Assembly (NCBI GenBank): GCA_009377735.1
Contig: WHTL01000012.1
Span: forward strand, 1 to 24,314
Source: Acidimicrobiia bacterium
Lineage (GTDB): Bacteria; Actinomycetota; Acidimicrobiia; Spongiisociales; ZC4RG35
Length of the DNA stretch: 24,314 nucleotides
Direction of reading: 5' to 3'
Shown: positions 7,638 through 14,937 of the stretch, one piece after another
Position numbering within the stretch: the first letter of the stretch is position 1
Layout of the letters: every line of letters starts with the position of its first letter
The notes under the pieces: generated by a model
What the model was told of the DNA's origin: nothing
Seen by the model: only the letters and a program-made list of their open reading frames with translations
Databases searched by the model: none
Position numbers and translations under genes: made by a program

Positions 7638-8767
7638 CGGTCGTGGGTACCGGGTTCATCGGGTTGGCCCACGTCGAAGCTCTGAGACGTCTGGGTGTTG
7701 ATGTGATCGGCGTGGTGGGATCGAGTCCGGAACGGGCGGCGGAGAAGGCCAGGGAGAGCAATCTCCCACGGATCTATCAGAGTCTCGACGAGTGTGTGAC
7801 GGATCCGTCCGTTGACGTGGTTCACATTGCCAGTCCCAATCACGCCCATCACAGCCAAGCGCTCGCTGTCCTGGAGGCCGGCAAGCACTTGGTGTGTGAG
7901 AAGCCACTGGGGGTGAATTCGATCGAGACAGAGGAGTTGGTCGGTGCCGCCACGGCAGGCGGTGTAGTCAATGCGGTGTGCTTCAACATACGCTTCTATC
8001 CGCTCGTGCATCAGATGGCAGCGCTGGTCAGCCAGGGCAAGATCGGGGAGCCGCATTTCGTCCACGGGGAGTATCTGCAGGACTGGCTTCTCGAAGAGAC
8101 AGATTGGAACTGGCGGCTGGAGGCAGAGAAGGCGGGGGCATTGAGGGCGGTGGCCGACATCGGATCCCATTGGCTCGATCTGGCCCGCTTCGTCACTGGG
8201 CGCCGGGTCACCGAGGTGATGGCCGAACTCCACACCTTTGTTCCCACCCGTACTCATCCATCCGGGCCTGTGGAGAGCTTCGCCACCGTTACCGTTGACA
8301 CCGATCTGGTCACCGAGGAGATGACGTCTGACGATGCCGCCTCGATCATGTTGCGGTTCGAGGACGGAACCCGAGGTCAGGTAACGGTGTCGCAGGTGGC
8401 CGCGGGACACAAAAACCGGGTGCAGCTCGAGGTGGACGGATCCGAATCTGCCCTGAGATGGAAATCCGAGGATCCCGATGCGCTCTGGATCGGTCACCGA
8501 GGACGACCGAATGAGATCATGGCCCGCGAACCGGGGGCCATGGCGGAGGAAGCCAGCACATTGGCCAACCTGCCCGCAGGTCATGTCGAGGGCTTCGCAG
8601 ACACATTCCGCGCCCTGTTCTCGCAGGTCTACGAGGATGTGGCTGCGGGGGCGCCCTCCGATCAGCCCGCCTACCCGACCTTCGCCGACGGGCACGATGC
8701 CGTCTGCGTCACCGAGGCGGTGGCGGCGAGCTCGGACTCGGGCGCGTGGGTATCAGTCAACCGTTGA
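7616..8767 (+). CDS. Gfo/Idh/MocA-family NAD(P)-dependent oxidoreductase
   Basis: The 383-residue cytoplasmic dehydrogenase is expected to oxidise or reduce a sugar, polyol or cyclitol hydroxyl with NAD(P). Its N-terminal Rossmann fold has VVGTGFIG (9-16), ASPNHAH (72-78) and the family's hallmark EKP (95-97), whose Lys is catalytic. The C-terminal domain has DIGSHWLDLARF with Asp181 and His185, the usual substrate-pocket pair. The start is uncertain: GTG 7616 is the only simple in-frame start near the fold, but a 19-bp tandem duplication appears to have put the original ATG 7591 out of frame. Loss of about eight N-terminal residues would not damage the fold, so the enzyme may still be made, probably at lower rate. 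It heads a rightward operon with an isomerase-like protein, an FAD enzyme and a PTE-family hydrolase. Confidence 0.88.
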   Translation: MLTEIKSAVVGTGFIGLAHVEALRRLGVDVIGVVGSSPERAAEKARESNLPRIYQSLDECVTDPSVDVVHIASPNHAHHSQALAVLEAGKHLVCEKPLGVNSIETEELVGAATAGGVVNAVCFNIRFYPLVHQMAALVSQGKIGEPHFVHGEYLQDWLLEETDWNWRLEAEKAGALRAVADIGSHWLDLARFVTGRRVTEVMAELHTFVPTRTHPSGPVESFATVTVDTDLVTEEMTSDDAASIMLRFEDGTRGQVTVSQVAAGHKNRVQLEVDGSESALRWKSEDPDALWIGHRGRPNEIMAREPGAMAEEASTLANLPAGHVEGFADTFRALFSQVYEDVAAGAPSDQPAYPTFADGHDAVCVTEAVAASSDSGAWVSVNR

Positions 8768-8772
8768 CAACT

Positions 8773-8934
8773 GTGCTCTCCAGCGTAAATACGGTCGCGT
8801 GTTTCGGCGAGGCAGCGGCGTCGATGGCAAGGACGCAGGACGAAGGCGCTCCCGTTGCGGTGCGTCGAGGGCGAGGACGCAGCAAGCGGCGTCGCTGGCC
8901 GTTGAAACCCCAGCGTATTTACGCTGGGGGGCAC
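8773..8934 (+). repeat. 162-bp intercistronic element with 21-bp complementary ends
   Basis: Bases 8773-8793 pair with 8914-8934 over 21 consecutive positions. Nineteen are Watson-Crick and two are U-G if read as plus-strand RNA; the inner 14 pairs (8780-8793 with 8914-8927) are perfect. The roughly 120-nt interior is G/C-rich and contains an imperfect direct repeat (about 8806-8828 and 8870-8899, sharing GGCGAGG, GCAG and CGGCGTCG). The element starts 6 nt after the stop of the dehydrogenase gene and ends just before the Shine-Dalgarno of the next gene. It could be a MITE-like insertion or a structured RNA of the operon leader. I saw no second copy in the window and no clear target-site duplication. 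Confidence 0.7.
8908..8929. promoter_or_regulatory. 22-bp palindrome upstream of the TIM-barrel gene
   Basis: CCCCAGCGTA and TACGCTGGGG flank a central TT, a 10-bp perfect inverted repeat 23 nt before ATG 8953. As DNA it has the form of a dimeric-regulator operator; as RNA it forms a local hairpin. Its bases are also needed for the long-range stem 8773-8793/8914-8934, so the two folds exclude each other. Confidence 0.6.
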
Positions 8935-8952
8935 TAAAAAGGAGATGTGAGT

Positions 8953-9867
8953 ATGAAACTCGGGTTCCTCACCGCGCCGTTCCCCACCACCCCCATCGGT
9001 GAGGTGGCCGACTGGGCGGTCGATAAAGACTTTGCGTCATTGGAGATAGCGGCTTGGCCGGCTGCCCAGGGCGAGACACGTCGCTATGCGGGCACCAGCC
9101 ACGTCGATGTCAACGACATGACCAAGGACCGCGCCGACGATTTCGTCGGTGAGATAACCGACAAGGGTCTGGAGATTTCGGGGCTTGGCTACTACCCCAA
9201 TCTGCTCCACCCCGATCCCGAGCATCGCACCGAGGTCAAGGAGCATTTGATGAAGGTGATCACGGCTGCTTCTCTCATGGGTCTGCCGGTGGTGAACACC
9301 TTCATCGGGGCCGATCACAACAAGACCCAGGCCGACAACTGGGAGGACGCCAAGACCGTGTGGGCCGATATCGTCGCCCATGCCCGGGACAGCGACATCC
9401 TTATCGCCATCGAGAACTGCCCGATGATCTTCTCCAACGATGAGTGGCCGTCGGGACACAACCTCGCCTACAGCCCGGCGATGTGGCGCACGATGTTCGA
9501 GGAGTTCGGGGAAACGGTCGGGCTCAACTTCGATCCGTCCCATCTTGTGTGGCTGATGATCGACATCGAGAGGGCCGTGACCGAGTTCGGCTCGCGCATT
9601 TATCACGTCCAGGCCAAGGACGTCATGATCGACCGGGAGGGTCTCTATCAGCATGGTGTCCTATCGGCGGGAATGGGGTGGCAGATTCCCCGTCTTCCCG
9701 GTCTTGGCGATGTGGACTGGGCCATCCTCTTCCGTACTCTGTACCGGGTTGGCTACCAGGGGCACATCATCATCGAGCACGAGGATCGTGACTTCGAGGA
9801 AACTGACGAGTTGGTGAAGCGCGGGTTCATCCTCGCCCGCGACGTGTTGGCGCCCTACATCGTGTGA
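8953..9867 (+). CDS. sugar phosphate isomerase/epimerase-like TIM-barrel protein
   Basis: The 304-residue protein belongs to the xylose-isomerase-like TIM-barrel (AP_endonuc_2) superfamily, whose members isomerise, epimerise or eliminate on sugars and polyols with a divalent metal. Visible landmarks are the opening strand MKLGFLTAPFP, a metal-site strand ILIAIENCPM, LNFDPSHLVWL with Asp and His, YHVQAKD, and the closing IIIEHEDRD strand with Glu. ATG 8953 is chosen over GTG 8947 because AAGGAG at 8939-8944 is eight bases from the ATG but only two from the GTG. Its 3' end overlaps the FAD oxidoreductase start by 4 nt. Grouping with Gfo/Idh/MocA enzymes is common in pathways that pass through keto-sugar intermediates; the substrate here is unknown. 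Confidence 0.88.
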   Translation: MKLGFLTAPFPTTPIGEVADWAVDKDFASLEIAAWPAAQGETRRYAGTSHVDVNDMTKDRADDFVGEITDKGLEISGLGYYPNLLHPDPEHRTEVKEHLMKVITAASLMGLPVVNTFIGADHNKTQADNWEDAKTVWADIVAHARDSDILIAIENCPMIFSNDEWPSGHNLAYSPAMWRTMFEEFGETVGLNFDPSHLVWLMIDIERAVTEFGSRIYHVQAKDVMIDREGLYQHGVLSAGMGWQIPRLPGLGDVDWAILFRTLYRVGYQGHIIIEHEDRDFEETDELVKRGFILARDVLAPYIV

Positions 9868-11189
9868 TCGAGAGTTATGGGCATTTCGACGTAGTTGTAG
9901 TCGGGTCCGGCTCGGCGGGGTCCACCGCCGCCATCACCGCGGCCCGACTGGGGGCGTCGGTTCTCCTCATCGAGAAACTCCCCTTCCTCGGTGGTGTCTC
10001 CACCGCGGTGCTCGACACCTTCTACGGCTTCTACACCCCGGGGGAGAGGTCCATCAAGGTGGTGGGTGGTGTACCCGACGATGTCGTGTCCGGTCTCCGT
10101 CGCCTCGGCGACGTCCTGGAACGTCCCAATACCTACGGCGCCGGTACCGGGGTCACCTATCTAGCTGAGCATCTCAAGGTGGTGTGGGAGCGCCTCGTCG
10201 TCGAGGCCGGTGCCCAGATACTCCTCCATGCCTTCGTCCAAGACGTCACCGTCGATGACGGTCGCATCACCGATCTGCTCGTCGCCACCAAAGCGGGTCT
10301 GCGGACGGTCTCGGCATCGGTGGTCATCGATACCAGCGGTGATGCCGATGTCTGCCACCACGCCGGGTTTGGGTATGAGCTTGCCGGTGACCTGGCACCC
10401 GCCCAAACTCTCACCACCACCTTCCGGATGACCAACGTCAATATGGAACGGCGTCGGAGCATCGGCAAGGACGAGTTGCATCACCTTATGGGAGAAGCAG
10501 CCGAATCGGGTGACTACGACCTGCCCCGCCGGGAGGGCTCCGACCACATCACACCAATCGGGGACATGATGGCCACCGTCATGACCCGTATCGAGCATGT
10601 CTCCCGCGACGATGACGGCACCCTCGTGAACGCAACGGATCCCGACGTCCTCACCCGAGCCGAAATGGAGGGTCGTCGCCAAGCTCTCGAGTACGCCCGC
10701 TTCTTAAAGGACCGGGTGCCGGGATACGGCGAAGCGGACCTGGTGGCCTTGGGAACCCAGGTGGGTGTGCGGGAGACGCGACGCGTGTATGGAGATCACC
10801 GCATCACCGGTGCTGAGGTGTTGGCCGCCACCCAGTACGACGACCAGATCGCACTCTGTGGCGCTCCCATCGAGGACCACCATGGTGAAACCACGGGCGA
10901 AGCCACCGGCACCACCTGGGCATACCTCCCCGACGGCAAGGCGGTGGGGATCCCCCTTTCCACACTGGTGGTGCGAGACAGCGCCAACACCCTGGTGGCC
11001 GGTCGCTGCTTCTCGGCTACCCACGACGCTCATGCCTCCATCCGCTCCATGGCCCAATGCATGGCGATGGGCCAAGCGGTCGGCAGCGCGGCGGCACTAG
11101 CGTCATCCGGCGACGGTTCGGTGCGATCGGTGTCGGCCGATACAGTTCGCGACCATCTCCGCTCTGACGGAGCGATACTGGAGCTGTGA
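9864..11189 (+). CDS. FAD-dependent oxidoreductase (FAD_oxidored family)
   Basis: The 441-residue flavoprotein has an N-terminal dinucleotide fold, DVVVVGSGSAGSTAAITAAR with GxGxxG at residues 14-19 and Glu37 for the ribose hydroxyls. FLGGVST follows, then the second FAD strand VVIDTSGDADVCHHAG, and a C-terminal FAD-binding segment around GRCFSATHDAHASIRS. This matches the FAD_oxidored (PF12831) family, which accompanies many carbohydrate-degradation loci but has few characterised members. It starts at GTG 9864 inside the stop of the preceding gene (4-nt GTGA overlap), so the two are translationally coupled. It probably oxidises the same pathway's intermediate. No signal peptide is visible, so it acts in the cytoplasm. 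Confidence 0.88.
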   Translation: MIESYGHFDVVVVGSGSAGSTAAITAARLGASVLLIEKLPFLGGVSTAVLDTFYGFYTPGERSIKVVGGVPDDVVSGLRRLGDVLERPNTYGAGTGVTYLAEHLKVVWERLVVEAGAQILLHAFVQDVTVDDGRITDLLVATKAGLRTVSASVVIDTSGDADVCHHAGFGYELAGDLAPAQTLTTTFRMTNVNMERRRSIGKDELHHLMGEAAESGDYDLPRREGSDHITPIGDMMATVMTRIEHVSRDDDGTLVNATDPDVLTRAEMEGRRQALEYARFLKDRVPGYGEADLVALGTQVGVRETRRVYGDHRITGAEVLAATQYDDQIALCGAPIEDHHGETTGEATGTTWAYLPDGKAVGIPLSTLVVRDSANTLVAGRCFSATHDAHASIRSMAQCMAMGQAVGSAAALASSGDGSVRSVSADTVRDHLRSDGAILEL

Positions 11190-11271
11190 GTGAACGCATG
11201 GTCGACGTTGTGGTAATGCGCGCTCAGTGCACGATTCCGCACCGTCGATCTTGTCCTTCGCTGCTGGGGCA

Positions 11272-12200
11272 ATGACTTCCATCCGCACGGTTCTCGGCGA
11301 TATCGAGCCCGACCAGCTCGGTGTCACCTATCTACACGAGCACCTCATCATCGACCACCCCCTGGTGGCGGATCGCTTCCCCCACATCTCGTTACCGTCG
11401 GTCGATGAGGCGGTGGGGGAGGTGGCACGGTGTGCCGACGCCGGTGTGAGGGCGATGGTCGACGCCATGCCCTGTGCCTCCGGTCGCAATGTGCTGAAAC
11501 TCGCCGAGGTGAGTCGTCGTACTGGTGTTTCGGTGATCGCCGCCACCGGTCTCCACACTCCTAAGTATTACGCCGGGGCGCCGTGGGTGTTTGAAGCCTC
11601 CGCCGACGCACTTGCGGAACTGTTTATCGCCGACATCACAGGCGGCATCGACCACTTCGACTACACCGGCCCGGTGGTGCGCGCACCGCACACCGTGCCG
11701 GGATACTCAAGATGGCGACGATGGGGGACACTCCCGATGCCGCCGAGGAGCGTCTGATCGAAGCAGTGGCTAGCGCACATCTTGAAACCGGGTGTCCCAT
11801 CATTACCCACTGTGAGGAGGGGAGAGGCGGTCCCGCCCAGGTGAAGACGCTGGTGTCGGAAGGTGTCGAACCCTCTCGGGTTGTTCTCTCCCACACTGAC
11901 AAGGTGACCGACCCGCGATATCACCGCGACCTCCTCGACACGGGAGTCAACCTCGAGTACGACCAGATCCTTCGCCAAGACCCAGATGGCAGCACCATCC
12001 AACTGCTCGGCGAGATGATCGAGGGGGGTTATCTGTCCCAGCTCATGGTGGGCACCGACGGCGCCCGTCGCACCTTGTGGGCCGAGCTGGGCGGTTCGCC
12101 GGGTCTGGCCCATCTCGTCAAAACCATCAGCGACCACTTCGACCCCGACATCCACCATGCACTTTTCGTGGAGAACCCGGCCCGCTTCCTCGCGTTTTAG
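11272..12200 (+). pseudogene. phosphotriesterase-family hydrolase, split by a 2-bp insertion
   Basis: Two overlapping frames make up one phosphotriesterase-family protein (lactonase or phosphotriesterase-like metallohydrolase). The first, from ATG 11272, has IRTVLGDI...LHEHLIID with the metal pair His22-x-His24 and runs through DITGGIDHFDYTGPVV. The second supplies AGILKMATMGD with the metal-bridging Lys, CPIITHCEEG, VLSHTDK and the metal ligand Asp in GTDGARR. They join cleanly as ...GPVVRTAHRAGILK... if one GC is removed from the GCGCGC run at 11679-11684. As written, the first frame ends at 11757 with a nonsense tail, and no single product has all metal ligands. The repaired length of about 308 residues is normal. 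A GTG at 11227 is a less likely start. The cause is either a real inactivating or phase-variable insertion, or a sequencing error. Confidence 0.85.
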
Positions 12201-12232
12201 CCTCATCGAGGTGGTGGGGAGGGCGACCGAGC

Positions 12233-12961
12233 TCACACAGTCACCGCGGCGAATGCGGCGTGGAGGGCGCGGTCTACCGCTTGGTGAACGACATCTCGGT
12301 CGGGGTCGTATCCGGACATGTCGGAATCGTCGTCGTCCAGGGGGTTGCCATCGATGGCGAAGATGGCACCGGCTGCAACTCCATGGAGGGAGGCAAGCAC
12401 AAACAGGGCGGCAGCCTCCATCTCCACTGCCATCACCCCGGAGCGTTGCCAGAGCTCAAGGTCGGACCCGATGACCTGCTGTGGGTAGAACACGGCGGAA
12501 GTCAGCACGATGCCCTCGTGAGTTTCCGCCGCTGCGTCCACCAGGGCGGTGGTCAATCCTCGATCGGCCACCGCCGGAAACCCTTCGGGGACGATGCCCT
12601 GGGTGTAGCCGTCGGTTCGGACAGCTCCGGTTGCGATCACCAGGTCCCCGTCCTGCACCTCCGGCTGCATACCCCCGGCGGTCCCGGCCCTCACGACCCT
12701 CTTGACCCCGCCCCGGAATAACTCCTCGAAACAGATGGCAGCTCCGGGGGAGCCCACACCATGGGAGATGACCCCGACGGAAGCACCCTCATAGCTTCCG
12801 ACATAGGAGACATACTCTCGATTCCGTGCCAGCAGATGGACGTCGTCCAGCATCTCGGCGGCCTTCTCGGCCCGGATAGGGTCGCCCACCACCACCATTG
12901 CTTCCGGCAGGTCCCGGGAGTGCACTCCGATGATGGGAAGGTCGATATTGGGAGTCTCCAT
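12233..12961 (-). CDS. nucleoside phosphorylase (PNP/UDP family)
   Basis: The 242-residue enzyme should cleave a nucleoside with phosphate to give a base and a (deoxy)ribose-1-phosphate. PNP_UDP_1 landmarks are VVVGDPIRAEKAA (phosphate loop, Arg30), VISHGVGSPG, RVVRAGTAGG (91-97, phosphate site), VMAVEMEAAALF (Glu180-Met-Glu182, ribose site) and FAIDGNP with Asp204 where hexameric purine nucleoside phosphorylases keep their catalytic Asp. That Asp hints at purine-type substrates, though the uridine phosphorylase branch cannot be excluded. ATG 12961 is chosen because the longer frame is a shadow of the upstream gene and the TGATG overlap gives coupling. It is last in the operon after the deaminase and aldolase, which suggests it acts on a deaminated nucleoside such as methylthioinosine or 5'-deoxyinosine. 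Confidence 0.9.
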   Translation of the reverse strand: METPNIDLPIIGVHSRDLPEAMVVVGDPIRAEKAAEMLDDVHLLARNREYVSYVGSYEGASVGVISHGVGSPGAAICFEELFRGGVKRVVRAGTAGGMQPEVQDGDLVIATGAVRTDGYTQGIVPEGFPAVADRGLTTALVDAAAETHEGIVLTSAVFYPQQVIGSDLELWQRSGVMAVEMEAAALFVLASLHGVAAGAIFAIDGNPLDDDDSDMSGYDPDRDVVHQAVDRALHAAFAAVTV

Positions 12962-14925
12962 CAGATCACCCTCTCCGACCCTCCGTCGATGGGTATCTGG
13001 GCTCCCGTGGTGGCAGAGAACCGGTCGCTCAACAATTCCACCACCACACCCGCCACCGTTTCGGAGGTGACCTCGGTGGAGAGCAGGTTGCGACGCTTGT
13101 ACTCGTCCACACTCATCCCGTACTTCTCTGCCCGTTCCGCCAGCAGTTCTGGAGTCCAGAGACCAGTGTCGAAGACGGCATCGGGGTGGACCATATTGAC
13201 CCGGATCCCATGGTCTGCCCACTCCAGGGCGGTGACCCGGCTGAGCTGAGTGAGAGCAGCCTTGGAGGTGGAGTAGGCGGCGGCACCTTTACCGGGTGCC
13301 GGCACGTTCTTGGAGGCAATCATCGTCACGGCCGGAGCAGCAGGGGAACGCACAAGCAACGGATGGAGCAGACGCAGCATGGTGACGGCGGATTCGACGT
13401 TCACCTCCTGGATGCGGCGCCACTCGACCGGGTCGAGCTCAGCCACGGGACTCGAAGAGCCGAAGACACCGGCGGCCAGCACGGCAAGATCAACACCACC
13501 GAACCGCTCTACTCCCATGCGGAGTCCCTCGGTCATGGCGGTTTGATCTGTGACGTCGGCCTCCACCCCGAGGAAGGCTGGATTGTCGAACACAGAAGGA
13601 ACCTTTTCGGAGACATCCACCCCCACTACGGCTGCACCACGATCGAGCAATTCGGACACACAGGCCCGACCGATACCGGAGGCAGCACCGGTCACAACCG
13701 CTACCTGCCCACTCATGGGTGGTGGGCTACCCCCTCGTCGCAGCTTGGCCTGCTCCAGATCCCAATACTCCACATCGAATAGGTTGGCTTCATCCAGTGC
13801 CCTGTAACCCCCGAGGTGGTCCTCCGCCCGTTCCATGACCGGGATGGAGTGGTGGTAGATGTCGGCAGAGATCGTCGCCTCCTTGATAGAGCGGCCAGCG
13901 GTCAGCATCCCCAGCTCAGGATCCAGTACCACCCGGGGCGCGGGGTCGAGCATCGTCAGTTCCTCGTCAGCCTCGGCACGATTATCCGCGAAATACCCCG
14001 TATAAGCACCGACATAGGAGTCCACGTCCCGACCCACCATCGGTACCCGCTTGGTGCGGATGATGTGGTCGGGGGTGAGGGGTCCCCTGCCAGCGAGAGA
14101 TTCCAGATCGGGTCTGGAGACGAAACGCGAAACGACTTCGCCGCGATGCCGGGTCAGGATCATTGGTGAGCCGGCAGCCCGGGAGATGTCATGTCGCAAA
14201 TCCGCGATAACGATCGGATCGATATCGCCCAATGATTTCGGTGGAGGAGAGAGGAGTGGAGCGCGCTGTTCCAGGAACCTCTCGGCCCTGGTAATCAGGT
14301 CGATGTGGCGGGCGTATGCCTCCCGGGTGGTGTCGCCAAAGGTGAAAAGGCCGTGGTTCATCAGCACCATCCCGACCGTGTTCTCGTCGGTCTCATCCGA
14401 CCATGATTGGGCCACCTTCTTGGCGAGATCGAAACCTGGCATGACATAGGGAACGATGAAGATATCAGGACCGAAGGCTTCCTCGACGACCTCCGATCCG
14501 TTCTCAAGGTTGGTGAGGTTGACGATCACGTCGGCGTGACTGTGCTGAACAGCCCGGTACGGGATGCGTGCGTGGAGGAGGGTCTCTATCGAGGGTTGGG
14601 GCGAGGATGGGTTGAGACGGGCTGCCGATAGTGCCGCCACCATGTCGGGATCGGCCAGGGCGTCCAGTTCCAGGAGGTCATGGAGACGGGCCAGCGGTAG
14701 GGGTGTGAGCCCCGGCGCCTCCAGATGGGCCAGGTCCCAGCCACTTCCTTTGACATACAGGGCATCGACATCCTCACCCGTGTAGTCGCGCCAGATCGCC
14801 TTGACCGAGGTGTTTCCTCCTCCGTGCAGCACCAGATCGGGATCGGACCCGATCAACCTCGAACCGTAGACGCACTCCTCGACGGGATCGTCGAACTCGA
14901 GTGTGTCGTCCCAACGGTTCTCCAC
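12961..14925 (-). CDS. fused class II aldolase / short-chain dehydrogenase
   Basis: The 654-residue protein joins two enzymes. Residues 1-about 390 form a RhaD/FucA-like class II aldolase: HGGGNTSVK (34-42) binds substrate phosphate, and HSH (128-130) with His191 in MNHGLFTFG are the metal ligands. Residues about 404-654 form a classical SDR: TGAASGIG (412-419), AAGVFG, Ser538, and Tyr551-x3-Lys555. Known relatives split L-rhamnulose-1-phosphate into DHAP and lactaldehyde and then oxidise the aldehyde. Here the neighbours are a deaminase, a nucleoside phosphorylase and MtnA, with no rhamnulokinase, so (5-deoxy- or 5-methylthio-)ribulose-1-phosphate is the likelier substrate. GTG 14925 is chosen because AGGAGG lies six bases upstream; the longer frame overlaps the upstream gene. 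This assignment of substrate is inference. Confidence 0.9.
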   Translation of the reverse strand: MENRWDDTLEFDDPVEECVYGSRLIGSDPDLVLHGGGNTSVKAIWRDYTGEDVDALYVKGSGWDLAHLEAPGLTPLPLARLHDLLELDALADPDMVAALSAARLNPSSPQPSIETLLHARIPYRAVQHSHADVIVNLTNLENGSEVVEEAFGPDIFIVPYVMPGFDLAKKVAQSWSDETDENTVGMVLMNHGLFTFGDTTREAYARHIDLITRAERFLEQRAPLLSPPPKSLGDIDPIVIADLRHDISRAAGSPMILTRHRGEVVSRFVSRPDLESLAGRGPLTPDHIIRTKRVPMVGRDVDSYVGAYTGYFADNRAEADEELTMLDPAPRVVLDPELGMLTAGRSIKEATISADIYHHSIPVMERAEDHLGGYRALDEANLFDVEYWDLEQAKLRRGGSPPPMSGQVAVVTGAASGIGRACVSELLDRGAAVVGVDVSEKVPSVFDNPAFLGVEADVTDQTAMTEGLRMGVERFGGVDLAVLAAGVFGSSSPVAELDPVEWRRIQEVNVESAVTMLRLLHPLLVRSPAAPAVTMIASKNVPAPGKGAAAYSTSKAALTQLSRVTALEWADHGIRVNMVHPDAVFDTGLWTPELLAERAEKYGMSVDEYKRRNLLSTEVTSETVAGVVVELLSDRFSATTGAQIPIDGGSERVI

Positions 14926-14931
14926 TTGGTT

Positions 14932-14937
14932 CCTCCT
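14932..14937 (-). promoter_or_regulatory. ribosome binding site of the aldolase/dehydrogenase
   Basis: AGGAGG on the minus strand overlaps the TAG of the deaminase gene and lies six bases before GTG 14925. It settles that start and couples the two genes. Confidence 0.8.

Noticed and set aside
7619..8695. 358-codon minus-strand frame opposite the Gfo/Idh/MocA gene
   Set aside because: Antisense shadow of a well-supported enzyme; no recognisable domain and no ribosome site.
8773..8934. Calling the element an insertion sequence
   Set aside because: It is only 162 bp, encodes no transposase and has no clear target-site duplication, so only a MITE-like or RNA interpretation remains open.
11661..12236. 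191-codon minus-strand frame opposite the second half of the PTE-family gene
   Set aside because: The plus strand carries clear phosphotriesterase-family motifs; this frame shows none.
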